64,000 bases of DNA, taken from contig NC_060254.1 in assembly GCF_921293095.1 (NCBI RefSeq), positions 60,620,069 through 60,684,068 of the forward strand, written 5' to 3'. The stretch's first letter is position 1. Each line of letters opens with the position of its first letter. The position numbers and the translations under genes are program-made. The stretch is from Ischnura elegans. Lineage: Eukaryota > Arthropoda > Insecta > Odonata > Coenagrionidae. The notes below the pieces were generated by a model. That model saw only the letters and a list, made by a program, of their open reading frames with translations, searched no databases and was not told the DNA's origin. Below, one piece after another: positions 44,215 to 53,305 of the stretch.

Positions 44215-44361
44215 CGCTAAGAGAACGAAGTTACCCGAACTGTAGCGATAGGAGGAGCGAAAAGAACGAGAATAATCGCGGAGAAAATTTTCGCTACGCT
44301 TCGAGTTGCCGTAGCGAAGCGGGGACCCGAGCGAAAGGAGAACGAGAATCACCGCCCTGGA
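44215..44361 (-). promoter_or_regulatory. Harbinger right end with repeated subterminal motif
   Basis: On the minus strand GATTCTCGTTCTCCTTTCGC (ending 44352) and TTATTCTCGTTCTTTTCGC (about 44275) repeat the motif found at the left end; a weaker ACTTCGTTCTCTTAGCG follows. This is also the likely promoter side of the Myb-like gene, if its 5' exon starts here. Confidence 0.5.
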
Positions 44362-44837
44362 CAGGCTTCAGTCTATCCTCAACTGATTCTGTGCGTGGCG
44401 AACAGTGACCAACATTTCATTGCTTTGAGTCCCTAGCCAACGGCTGGTGATAGATGAATTAATAGTTAATTATAATATCGATAATAGAAAACTCCATTTC
44501 CGATACTTGGTTCCCATATGATTTCTTGCACTACTAAAACAACTCCTCATACTCGAGACTTAAAACATATCGTATTTTTCTGCCATTTTCACGTTGCTTC
44601 AAACACGCTTGCATCTTGAAGTACACGAATACCCTTTTAACAATTGAGTTGAATTTAGTGGCATATAATCTTAATCAACTCAGTTTAAATTAAATTATCT
44701 GAATCTACTGAAAATTTACTTCGTCAACAAGAAATTTAACGATACCGCCAAAAGAAACGAGGTTACGATAAAAAGGAAATCACGAAATACAAGAGGAAAG
44801 AGGGGAAACCAAAGACGGGAAACCAAAAGGGTTATTA

Positions 44838-45100
44838 TAAATCGAAACTTCAAGCTTTTACGTGGTGGAAGGGCTCCATATTAATAATGAAATACACTTT
44901 GTTACTTCCACAAAATTCACAAGAGTTTCTATTTATTACCGATTTCGGCTAATACACCATTTTCTAATACCTGTATTTGAAAATACACCATTTTCAAATA
45001 CCTGTATTTGAAAATGGTGTAATAGCCGAAACCGGTAATAAATAGAAACTGTGTGAATTTTGTGGAAGTAACAAAGTGTATTTCATTACTAATAGGGTTA
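44838..45100. repeat. CGAAAC-motif palindrome, same subfamily as 12.94-13.12 kb
   Basis: Arms (GAAATACACTTTGTTACTTC, CACAAAATTCACA, TTTCTATTTATTACCGATTT and complements) surround a centre of repeated ATACCTGTATTTGAAAAT. The right arm shows GGTGTAATAGCCGAAACCGG. To the left, AAATCGAAACTTCAAGCTT and TACGTGGTGGAAGGGCTCC match the flank of the 13-kb copy, inverted. Confidence 0.88.
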
Positions 45101-46000
45101 TTATACTCAAAGAAAACACAGACGAGGGGGGGTAAGCCGTATTCTCCGCGAACACCATGAATTTTTCCACGAGGACGACAGGATGGGGCGGTTGAAAAAA
45201 AATCAGAAAAAAATGTAGGGGTGGGCCTATACCGTCTCCTCCTAAACGTCTAGTCTCCTGCGGTGAGCGATAAGATTAAGGCGGCCCGGATGCCGCCGTC
45301 CTATGTGAAGGGGGGGCCTATTCTGAGAGGAATGCGCTGGACATATCGAGACTCTGACCTGGATTTCAACGCAGTGTTCACGTGGCCGAGTCGAAAGACA
45401 AAGAGTGACGACCACTGCACGGGGCACACGGAACTCCAGGAAGATGACCAAAGCCGGAAGATTTCAAGGAGACGGATCATTCCCGCTAATAGCTGATTTA
45501 TTTTATTGGAGAGATTATAAACATATTGGTGCAGAGTCAAAAATCAAAGTTTTTCAACAATTAAATGATAAAGTTCGCAAAAAGTTGGAGCTGTTCTGAG
45601 GACTCCCAGGATGTGCTGCTACCTGGCGGTCCCGAGCATAACCATGGATTGCACAATTGTATTTCTAGGAAGATTTTTTAGGAGAAGGCAATTTTGGAAT
45701 CGGTTGCCAGGGATATCTCAAATTCAACAAAATTGACATTCACCAATATGTTTCTCAGCTCACCACCAATATGAAAACTTGATCGAAGTAAGGAGGAAAA
45801 AATAAATTGTATATTTCAGAAAATTTAGAGGATTTTGAACGAAATAAATGTCTGACGTCGCATGCTCGAACGGTTTTTTTCCTGACGTATTACTAGCTAG
45901 AGATTTGATTCATCATTCATTTATGTTACGCATAAAAATTAACGTGATCAACTTCTACGAAAAAAGTCTGAAGCCGTGCGACGCATTAATCTAAAATAGA
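45101..46000. other. Non-coding stretch, nothing firmly recognised
   Basis: 45.12-45.5 kb is G/A-rich and partly open on both strands, but the frames (about 80 codons) match no family. Confidence 0.4.
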
Positions 46001-46004
46001 TTAA

Positions 46005-46115
46005 TGGTGTTTCAAGAGGAATATGCAATATTTCAGGTGGTAGGGGAGACAATTTGTCAGTATTTTTAAGGATACACTTTGCAGTTACCATGAAAACGTT
46101 TTTTAGCACTTTTTT
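46005..46115 (+). repeat. GGGTGTTTCAGGAGGA repeat, copy 2
   Basis: GGTGTTTCAAGAGGAATATG, CAATATTTCAGGTGG and GGGGAGACAATTTGTCAG match the block at 15045-15235. Confidence 0.65.
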
Positions 46116-47095
46116 CTCTTTACTTCGAGCAAGTTCTCCTTTTCTTTATCTCTCCAACAATCCCCCAATCCTCTCATCAATAACTCTCTAACAACATCAA
46201 CATCAATAATTAAAGGGCGAGAAACATATTAGTGAAAGTCATTAGTAACATCAGTAAGGGATTGGAAGTGGGTTTTATAGTATTTGGATTCACCATTTAT
46301 CCCCCTATTTCATTCCCGAGGTTAAAGAAATAAAGTTTGAGTCAAACGTACCTTAAACCTAAAACTCTACGCGCACAAAGTGGAGTATTTTCAACATTAA
46401 AATAGAATATTCATCTATTACATAGGGTTGAAAGGCTTCTATACCATCCACATGGGAACAAAAGCACTGCGACAAGCGCCAGAAAATGAGAATCCTACCT
46501 CCAGAGATGAACCAAAAGAGAACACTAACCGATTCCGTCCCATCGTAGGGCCTCAAAAACATTTAACATTCATAGGAATACATAATGTGCATGACAATAC
46601 AGAAGCAGAAGGAACGGCTCCTATGCATGTATATGAATACCGTGCTGTTGGAAGCAGAAGGACGCTGTTTACCTTTGAGCGGGGGAAGGAAAAGACGGAA
46701 TACGAATATACTTCGTGGAATAACTGAATGCGAGACGAAGGCGAGAACTTAAATACAGTCTCCAAGCCACAAATGTCGGGAAAGGTCTTGGGAAGAGCAA
46801 GCGCGTGGACAGTGGGGCTGAAAAGAAAGTGTCTTTTTTTAACCTTCGCTCTTTTCGGTACCTGGTATCTTCAGAGAATCGAATTTTTAACTGTTCTATT
46901 ATGTGCACGTATATACAGTCGTCTTTGAAAAGTCACGTAGGAATAGCGGTCCTTTGAACAAACACTGGATTATGAGTAAATGTCACTGTAATTTGCTGAT
47001 TACGAGAAGTTTACGATTGAATTGACTCAGGATTAGTTGAAAATCATGTGGATAACGTAGGAATGACTACTAATCTTCGGTTAAAAAATCTTTTT
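46116..47095. other. Non-coding stretch, nothing firmly recognised
   Basis: A 99-codon plus frame at 46428-46727 is open but matches no family I know. No repeat copy seen. Confidence 0.4.
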
Positions 47096-47240
47096 TTTAA
47101 TTTGTACCTCATTTCTATCGTAAAATATTTTTCACTTTTAGTGCAACAAATTTCTTTAAATGCAAAATACCAATTTTGAATTTCCAAAATTCGTGTTAAT
47201 CTGGACTACTTAAATTAACTACTCTTCACATTTTCTTTAA
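47096..47240 (+). repeat. About 140-bp direct repeat, unit 1
   Basis: ACCTCATTTCTATCGTAAAA, TATTTTTCACTTTTAGTG, AAATACCAATTTTGAATTTC and AACTACTCTTCACATTT recur nearly unchanged at 48048-48187, inside a MITE. This copy may be a remnant of another copy of that MITE. Confidence 0.85.
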
Positions 47241-47875
47241 AACGAGGAAAAAAATTCTCTTAGAATTCCTTGAAAGGATACAGGAACGCTAAATAGCCGA
47301 AAGGGAGGAATCTATCGTAGAAGAAAAGGAGCTATGACCCAGCTTTACCACACCAATTAATCTCCGTTAATACCCTGTATTCATTGCTCTACTACTAGAT
47401 CTTCGAGGAGAACAAGACAAGAAGTTTAACCGCCCCATTCCATTTTCGCAACAGAAGCACTCGTACCGATATTATACCGACTCGTCGCTCTTTCTTTAAA
47501 CGACTTCCCATCCGGGAGTGTCCTAATTTCACGAATTACGGACGCGCTGACGTAGCGGCGGATATCATAAACGAAATGGAAACGGGAAAGGAAGCGAGGC
47601 CGGAGCAGCTGACAGCGTGATCGATTCGGAGGCCCGGGCCTTCTAAGGGTTGGCGCGGCAGGTGATGGGGTGCCAATAGCTTCCCCACGCAGGCCATGGG
47701 AATTCTACCGCATTTAGGCCCGGCGATAAAGATGCCTCTTATCGATAGACGCACGGCACAAATGCCTCGAGAAAATGAGAGTGGCCTCATTTTCTTACCA
47801 GCTGAAACCTAATTCACTGGGGAGCTACCAAAACATCGCATATTCGTCCAAAATTACTATCTCGCTACCTTGGTT
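47241..47875. other. Complex, GC-balanced non-coding segment
   Basis: 47.46-47.8 kb contains GACGTAGCGGCGGATATC, GGAGGCCCGGGCCTTC, GGGTTGGCGCGGCAGG and CCGGCGATAAAGATGCC. It reads like a conserved regulatory element or part of an exon. An 84-codon minus frame matches no family. Confidence 0.35.
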
Positions 47876-48420
47876 TGACAAGGTTCTAACTGACCTTAAG
47901 CTGGTTTTGAGAAAAACCTTGTCAAAGTTTTAAACTGCTCTATTTCTATTAATAATAGGAATTTATTTTTGATTTTTGGCACATACACTTTTGATCCACT
48001 AGATACACTAGTAATTATTACTTTAAGAAAATATGTTATTTATTTTATTTTTTACCTCATTTCTATCGTAAAATATTTTTCACTTTTAGTGAAACAAATT
48101 TCTTTAAATCCAAAATACCAATTTTGAATTTCCAAAATTCGTGTCCATATGAACTACTTAAATTAACTACTCTTCACATTTATATATGAGTAATAAATAT
48201 ATGAGTAATAAAATGAGTTAAATGCAGTTAGAACCTTGTCACACCAAATATTAGTTTTTTCTCCTTGCAGTTGGAACTTTGTCACTGTTCTAAATCTGTT
48301 ATTATTTTACATAGAGGAATAAAAACCGAAGAACACATAGGGAAACATAAACTTAGTTTTCTTGAGTGAAAACGCCAAATTTTGCAAAAATGTCGGTTAG
48401 AACCTTGTCAAACCAAGGTA
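47876..48420. mobile_element. TA-flanked MITE, TIR CCTTGGTTTGACAAGG
   Basis: TACCTTGGTTTGACAAGG then TTCTAACTGACC at the left is matched, inverted, by GGTTAGAACCTTGTCA and AACCAAGGTA at the right. TA borders both ends, as in Tc1/mariner. Inside are the second 140-bp repeat unit (48048-48187) and further GTTAGAACCTTGTCA-like internal copies. No transposase. Confidence 0.85.
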
Positions 48421-49350
48421 GCGATATTCTACTAGCAGGCCGCACAGCGTTGCTCGGGAAGGAGCGGGAACCTGGAGGAGTGGGAAACTTGGAACTCATG
48501 GTCACACACAATGGGACTGCAGAGAAAAGGCCCAATTCCTTCCCGTAGAAGGATGATTTCTGTTGCCACTTCGGTCGCATTTTAATTGCTTTCAAAAATG
48601 CCCGCGGCGCGGTGATGAGGGCAATGTGATTCACTTTTTTCCAATATTTTGTATTATAACTTTTGTTATTGCGAGAAATAGCATTGCGCTTTTATGCATT
48701 TGATCGATCACAACATCATACAGATAACTTTCGGTAAAAACCGCTAATTATTCCTTATTTCCTCGTCAAACTCGGATCAATTTGTTCGTCAGCGACGCGA
48801 GTGGCGACTTTGGTAAACCCATTTAAATGCGCGGTCGTTGACAACACATTTAGAGGCCAACTTGAGGATCCTCTCCTGTAATATTCGTGGTCACACAGCT
48901 GGGTTTTAGGCACACTGAACAGAACACAATCGCAATAACGATTTCCATATAACGCGCACGGGATCAGCTTATACCCCGCTCCACAACATTGATCGCTATG
49001 TATATGCGTATGTGCGTAGACCAAAAAGTCTTGTGATCCCATAGCCCAGAAAAACGGTTTGGACTAATAATAGGAAAGTATAGTGTTACTTGAGTAATAT
49101 TTTCCTTTAAAGCGTGTCACAGAGTGTGCCCACCCGTCAGGATAACCAACCACAGATGATGTATCACGTGACGTAACTGATGGTAGTGAGAAAACGACGC
49201 AAAAGACGCCTATGATGCAACCGAAAGTAGTACTAAGGAGTTTGAGAGCATGAAATGCACCTATGTACTAACTATGGTCACAATCCGTGCTGCCGTAAGG
49301 AAACGCATACCGGACAAACAAACATATATGCTCTCTTATACATGCATATG
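48421..49350. other. Non-coding stretch, nothing recognised
   Basis: No supported gene or repeat seen. Confidence 0.45.
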
Positions 49351-49354
49351 GATA

Positions 49355-49665
49355 AAGGCCCAAGGTTACTAAACTCTGGTCATGGGGCTTTAACCTAGTT
49401 CATTGCTATGATAGAGTGTAGCTCAAAAATTATACCTTTCCTCCGTAATCAACACAGAAATGCCCCACATAGACAAAAACAGTTCGAGATAGTTGAAGTG
49501 GAATTACAGAAAATATTGTGGCTAAAGAAATATTTTCTATTCTCCTAAAATTATTATCTATAAAAGCCCAAGGTTACTAAACTCTGGTTATGAGACTTCG
49601 ACCTAGACCATTGCTAAGATAGTGAGTAGCTCAAAAATTATACCTCGCTATCATATTCAACATAA
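49355..49665 (+). repeat. Local direct duplication, two units about 205 bp apart
   Basis: AAAGGCCCAAGGTTACTAAA, CTCTGGTCATG and AGCTCAAAAATTATACCTT (from 49355) recur as AAAAGCCCAAGGTTACTAAA, CTCTGGTTATG and AGCTCAAAAATTATACCTC (from 49562). Confidence 0.85.
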
Positions 49666-51302
49666 ACAGAATAATGACTTTTGAATGAACCATAAATAAA
49701 AATAACTGAGCTCCTATAGCATATGAAATATTACGGAAAGATATACCGCCAATGTAGCCGTAAATAATCATTCATTTCTGCATCATCCCTCCTTTTTATC
49801 AATTTTTTCTTTTGAACACAATAAAATCTTGTCTCCAAGGCATTCATCAGCTGTTGCGCCACCCATATATTTATAGATATAATAGAAAAAGATGAAAAAA
49901 CTGAAACTTCCAGCAGACAGACGAATCGGTGGGCTATCATGGCCGCGCGCTCGCACATAAGGAACGACCACGACTTGACCAAGACAAATAGGAAAGGGGA
50001 TGACCGTGACCGCCAAGGACTAGAGATGCAGATAAGGTCCATCAAGAGGCAAACATCAAGGAGGAGAGGTGACGAGGAGCGGGGGAGATGAATAAGTCGG
50101 GAGGGATGAAAGTTTGAGGAACACACCCCGAGGGGGAGAGGATAAGAGGGCTCACCACCTCGTTGCTGTAGAACAGAACGATTTTTCCACCTCCTTATGT
50201 AACCATTCTTATGGTGCACCTAAATTTCTCAGCATATACAAAGGTAAGAATGAATTCCTGCAGATATTACGAGAAAGACGTACTTACGCAGTTTCGTCCC
50301 AAAAAATGGATACATCACGTTATCACAAAAATTACTGGTCCCTCATCGTGGTATGCAAATAAAACGCATTAATCCTATAATGAATACAAATCAACATATA
50401 TTGAAAATACATGTTGAAAAAGCAAAATTTTCACTGATATTTGCACGTGGACATCGGCAAAACACAAAATGTGAGTTCAAATTTATTTGCATATTCGTAT
50501 TATAAATGCAGAGGTAGATATAGTTTCAAAACAAAAAAATAAAGGGTGGGAGGGGCAGGGATGTAATTTTGAGGAACAGACCCAGATATGCTGTTAAGAG
50601 GGCTCACCACCTCATCGCAAAGACCATAAACTCGACTTTCTTAGGAGAGATATCGTGCAGCATAGCTAATGATAAACGAAGATAAAGTATGCCTACAATT
50701 TACAAATATTTTGTGGGCAGACTATATCTTCGTTTATCAGCAGAAGACCATGCCGATTTTCCACGTAAAGTAGCCTTTCTCATGATGCGCATAAATTTCT
50801 CAGTACATTCAAGGTAAGAAGCCATTGTGCAGCCATTGCGAGATAGGGTTCATTTAAATTATAAAGTTAAAAAAGATTTAATAAAAGCTAACATTTTTCC
50901 TCAATTTTACAAAATATATTCGTGCAGTTTCGACCTAAATAATGGATACATCATGCAATAGTTACACATTCTGGTCCATAATTGTGGAATGGTACGCATT
51001 AATTTATTCATGAATAGAAAGAAACGCATCTGAAAACACTGGAAACATAATACCTTTGAGAATGACATGGTGCATACTGCCAAAACCTGTATCAGACCAT
51101 CCAATAATTTGTGGAGCACAAAACATAAGTGTACCTCTGATTATGTTTCCTATTACACAATTCCACTAAATATCGCCATACATCCTTAAGTTGTTCTAAA
51201 AAAAACTGGTTGAAATGCCGAAATTTTCACCGATATTCGCACGGCAAAATTCAAAAAGTGAATAACTTAAATTTTGTTTTCCTACAGAATTTCTTCTTAA
51301 AT

Positions 51303-51350
51303 AACGACCATGGTTTCGAAGGATAAGATCATCTTCAGGTAAGTCTGGAT
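51303..51350 (-). repeat. CGAAAC-motif half-palindrome
   Basis: The minus strand reads ACTTACCTGAAGATGATC, TTATCCTTCGAAACCATGG, TCGTTATTTAAG, the same CTGAAGATG - hairpin - CGAAAC layout as other members. Confidence 0.8.
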
Positions 51351-51361
51351 GCTTCAAAAAG

Positions 51362-51720
51362 GAATTGACAACTTTGAAAAATCAAATTCGCAAGTTTTCC
51401 CAATACACGCCAAACCGTTGTATGTGGGACTTGCAGCTCAAGAGATGCACGACAGGTCGATTCCGTAGGGCTGTTGACAAAACTTCATCTCAATTGCTCA
51501 ACGACTTCGTCAGATGTGCTAGGAAGACCTGATGATTTCTTATGTTTTACTGAGCACCCCATTTTTTACAGAACATTTACGCCACTCATAAATTGTAGGC
51601 TTATTAGGAGGATCTTTAACTTAGTCGGTACGAAATTTATGCTGAACTGTTATCGCCAACGTTGATTCTTCAAACCAAAATACACACCAAGCACGTTTGG
51701 GTCTAGTGAAGGTAGCCATC
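51362..51720 (-). pseudogene. Decayed N-terminal helix-turn-helix of an arthropod transposon protein (DUF4817-like)
   Basis: On the minus strand the frame starts MATFTRPKRAWCVFWFEEST, continues ITVQHKFRTD, stop, VKDPPNKPTIYEWRK, then stops and frameshifts, and resumes near the end as a LELQVPHTTVWRVLGK-like block. This order (RAWCV-F-E, PP--PTIY-W, HTTVWRVL) is the N-terminal DNA-binding region common in arthropod mariner-related transposons and annotated as DUF4817. The DDE domain is not found. At least three stops and one frameshift make it a pseudogene. It lies in unit 2 of the tandem duplication. Confidence 0.8.
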
Positions 51721-51936
51721 TTTAACGTAACTGCCGCTAGCGCTTATTGCGGCGCGATTCTGCACTAGCAAACTACGCTAGTCAAAACGTATTGTGCTTC
51801 CCTTTAAAACAACACGAAAACCAGCACAGTACCTTTATTGAAATTTAAATTTATATGAATTTTAAAAGTTTTAAAGTCCTTTTTGAAACACCGTGCATTC
51901 TCTTCTGTAAATACAGAGGTAGATATAGTTTCCACA

Positions 51937-52219
51937 CATGGGCGCACCCAGCGGGGGGCAGAAGGGAGCAGCTGCCCCCCTAGAAGCAATGTTAAATTTA
52001 TTTTAAAAAGTAATTTTTAACAAATTTTCTTTAAATCCTAGAAAAGTGATAGGAGTATTGAATATGTAATTGAAATAAAAATATTTTTTCCGAGCAAATA
52101 ATTTTTAAAACCAATAAAGCGCGGAAATAATTTTCTTTAAAGTTAGGTTTCATAACCTTCTCTGTGTTACAACGACCACGGCTTGCCCCCCTCTAGTTTT
52201 GATCCTGGGTACGCAAATG
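51937..52219. mobile_element. hAT-like MITE (283 bp) with 8-bp target duplication TTTCCACA
   Basis: Ends CATGGGCGCACCCAGCGGGG and, inverted, CATTTGCGTACCCAGGATC. TTTCCACA lies directly outside both ends (51929-51936, 52220-52227). The interior is AT-rich, with GGGGGGCA / TGCCCCCC near both ends and no ORF of note. Confidence 0.9.
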
Positions 52220-52227
52220 TTTCCACA

Positions 52228-52985
52228 TGCAAAAACAAAGCATCAATTGACTCAATAACTGTTCAGGCGTTACTACACTTTCCGCCGAGGTGGACTGCCC
52301 CCTTAAGTCTGAGAGGGTGGCAACATCGAGGGAGGAGAGGCGGTGTAGGGGGGGCGGAGAACGACAAAGGGCGGGCAGAGGTCTTCATCGGATACAGATA
52401 AAGGCCCAGTCGTGGGAGGGACTTAGGCAGAGTGTAGGTGGGACAAGGCGCGGGTGGAAGGAAGGAATAAAAAAAAAAGAACGGAGACAGAGCGCATGGT
52501 GAGCGGGGGAGGACGGAAGAAAGAGAAGTAGTAGTGCCCTTTCTTTCACCTCTGGGACGCCCAGGCGATATTTTTTCGAGCGAGAAAATAAGTGGCTCTT
52601 TCTTCCCCACCCACCCTAATCGCCCGCGTGAGATCCAAGAGTCTTAGACCGCCGCCGCCGTCTCAACATATTTACTCAATCTCTTTCGTCCGCTAAGGGA
52701 TGCAGCTAGCCGAGGAGGGAAGAGAGATCTCGAGGCAATAATGACCCATCCCTCCCACTCCGACGAGACGCTGGGCAAATGGAATTAAGAAGCCAAATAT
52801 CGAGCTGGGCAAACAAGAGCGGGGAATTGCTTCACTGATCCGGGGGAGCTAGAAGACAGTTCCTCCGCTCACGAGGCTTAATGTGGTCCGAGGAATACCA
52901 GTAGACTATTTTGATTCTGCACTTTTCTCAGCATTGAGTGTGTTAAGACCACACATATATGGACGAGAAAAATTGGCTCTGAAAA
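52228..52985. other. Non-coding stretch; polypurine then GC-rich island
   Basis: 52.3-52.55 kb is purine-rich on the plus strand; 52.6-52.86 kb has GACCGCCGCCGCCGTC, CGAGGAGGGAAGAGAG and CCGGGGGAGCTAG. It looks promoter- or CpG-island-like. A 115-codon minus frame (52263-52610) follows the base composition and matches no family. Confidence 0.35.
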
Positions 52986-52989
52986 TCTA

Positions 52990-53305
52990 ATGCGCTCCGA
53001 TTGGCCGCGAGATTTCCCTGTTGCCGGATGTCTCGCATACATCGCGATCCCCGGCAGGTAAAGCATTCGAAGTCATGGGTTGTCCACGGCATCCGGCAAC
53101 AACGCAAACTGGTAACGTTTAGGCCGAAAACGCAGCGTTTTTAGCAACATAAACTTTAAGGCAAGCGCTCTGATTGGCCGTGAGTTTGCCCTGTTGCCGG
53201 ATGTCTTGCATAAATCGCGATCCCCGGCAGGTAAAGCATTCGAAGTCATGAGCTGTCCAGAGCATCCGGCAACAACGCAAACTCGCGGCCAATCGGAGCG
53301 CTTGG
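52990..53305. repeat. Two tandem copies of a palindromic MITE (GCGCTCCGATTGGCCGCGAG)
   Basis: Unit 2 (about 53163-53303) has ends AAGCGCTCTGATTGGCCG and, inverted, AAGCGCTCCGATTGGCCGCG, then TTGCCGGATGTCTTGC against GTTGTTGCCGGATGC. Unit 1 (from 52990) has the same left part (TTGCCGGATGTCTCGC, ATCGCGATCCCCGGCAGG) and loses the right terminal repeat near 53110. Confidence 0.85.

Larger units (their letters stand above)
34409..44361. mobile_element. PIF/Harbinger DNA transposon, two intact genes, with nested insertions
   Basis: A HARBI1-like transposase gene (plus strand) and a Myb/SANT-like gene (minus strand) converge inside this interval, which is the defining gene pair of Harbinger elements. 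Candidate ends TCCTGGGGGTCTATTCTGG (34409) and, inverted from 44361, TCCAGGGCGGTGATTCTCG agree at 17 of the first 23 positions. Variants of ATTCTCGTTCT recur inside both ends. The span, about 9.95 kb, is long for this superfamily because of a 213-bp palindrome, a hAT-type fragment and a 2 x 964-bp inverted repeat inside it. A target duplication (usually 3 bp, TWA) is not clear, so the exact borders are provisional. Confidence 0.8.
50110..51935 (+). repeat. Diverged tandem duplication (units at 50.11-50.53 and 50.57-51.93 kb)
   Basis: Unit 1 runs from GAGGAACACACCCC through AGAGGGCTCACCACCTC, AAATTTCTCAGCATA and TGGATACATCACG to GCAGAGGTAGATATAGTTTC. Unit 2 repeats the same order: GAGGAACAGACCC, AGAGGGCTCACCACCTC, AAATTTCTCAGTACA, TGGATACATCATG, CAGAGGTAGATATAGTTTC (51913). 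Unit 2 is longer because of a hairpin insertion (50.67-50.75 kb, TATCTTCGTTTATC / GATAAACGAAGATA) and the transposase remnant at 51.3-51.9 kb. Confidence 0.8.
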
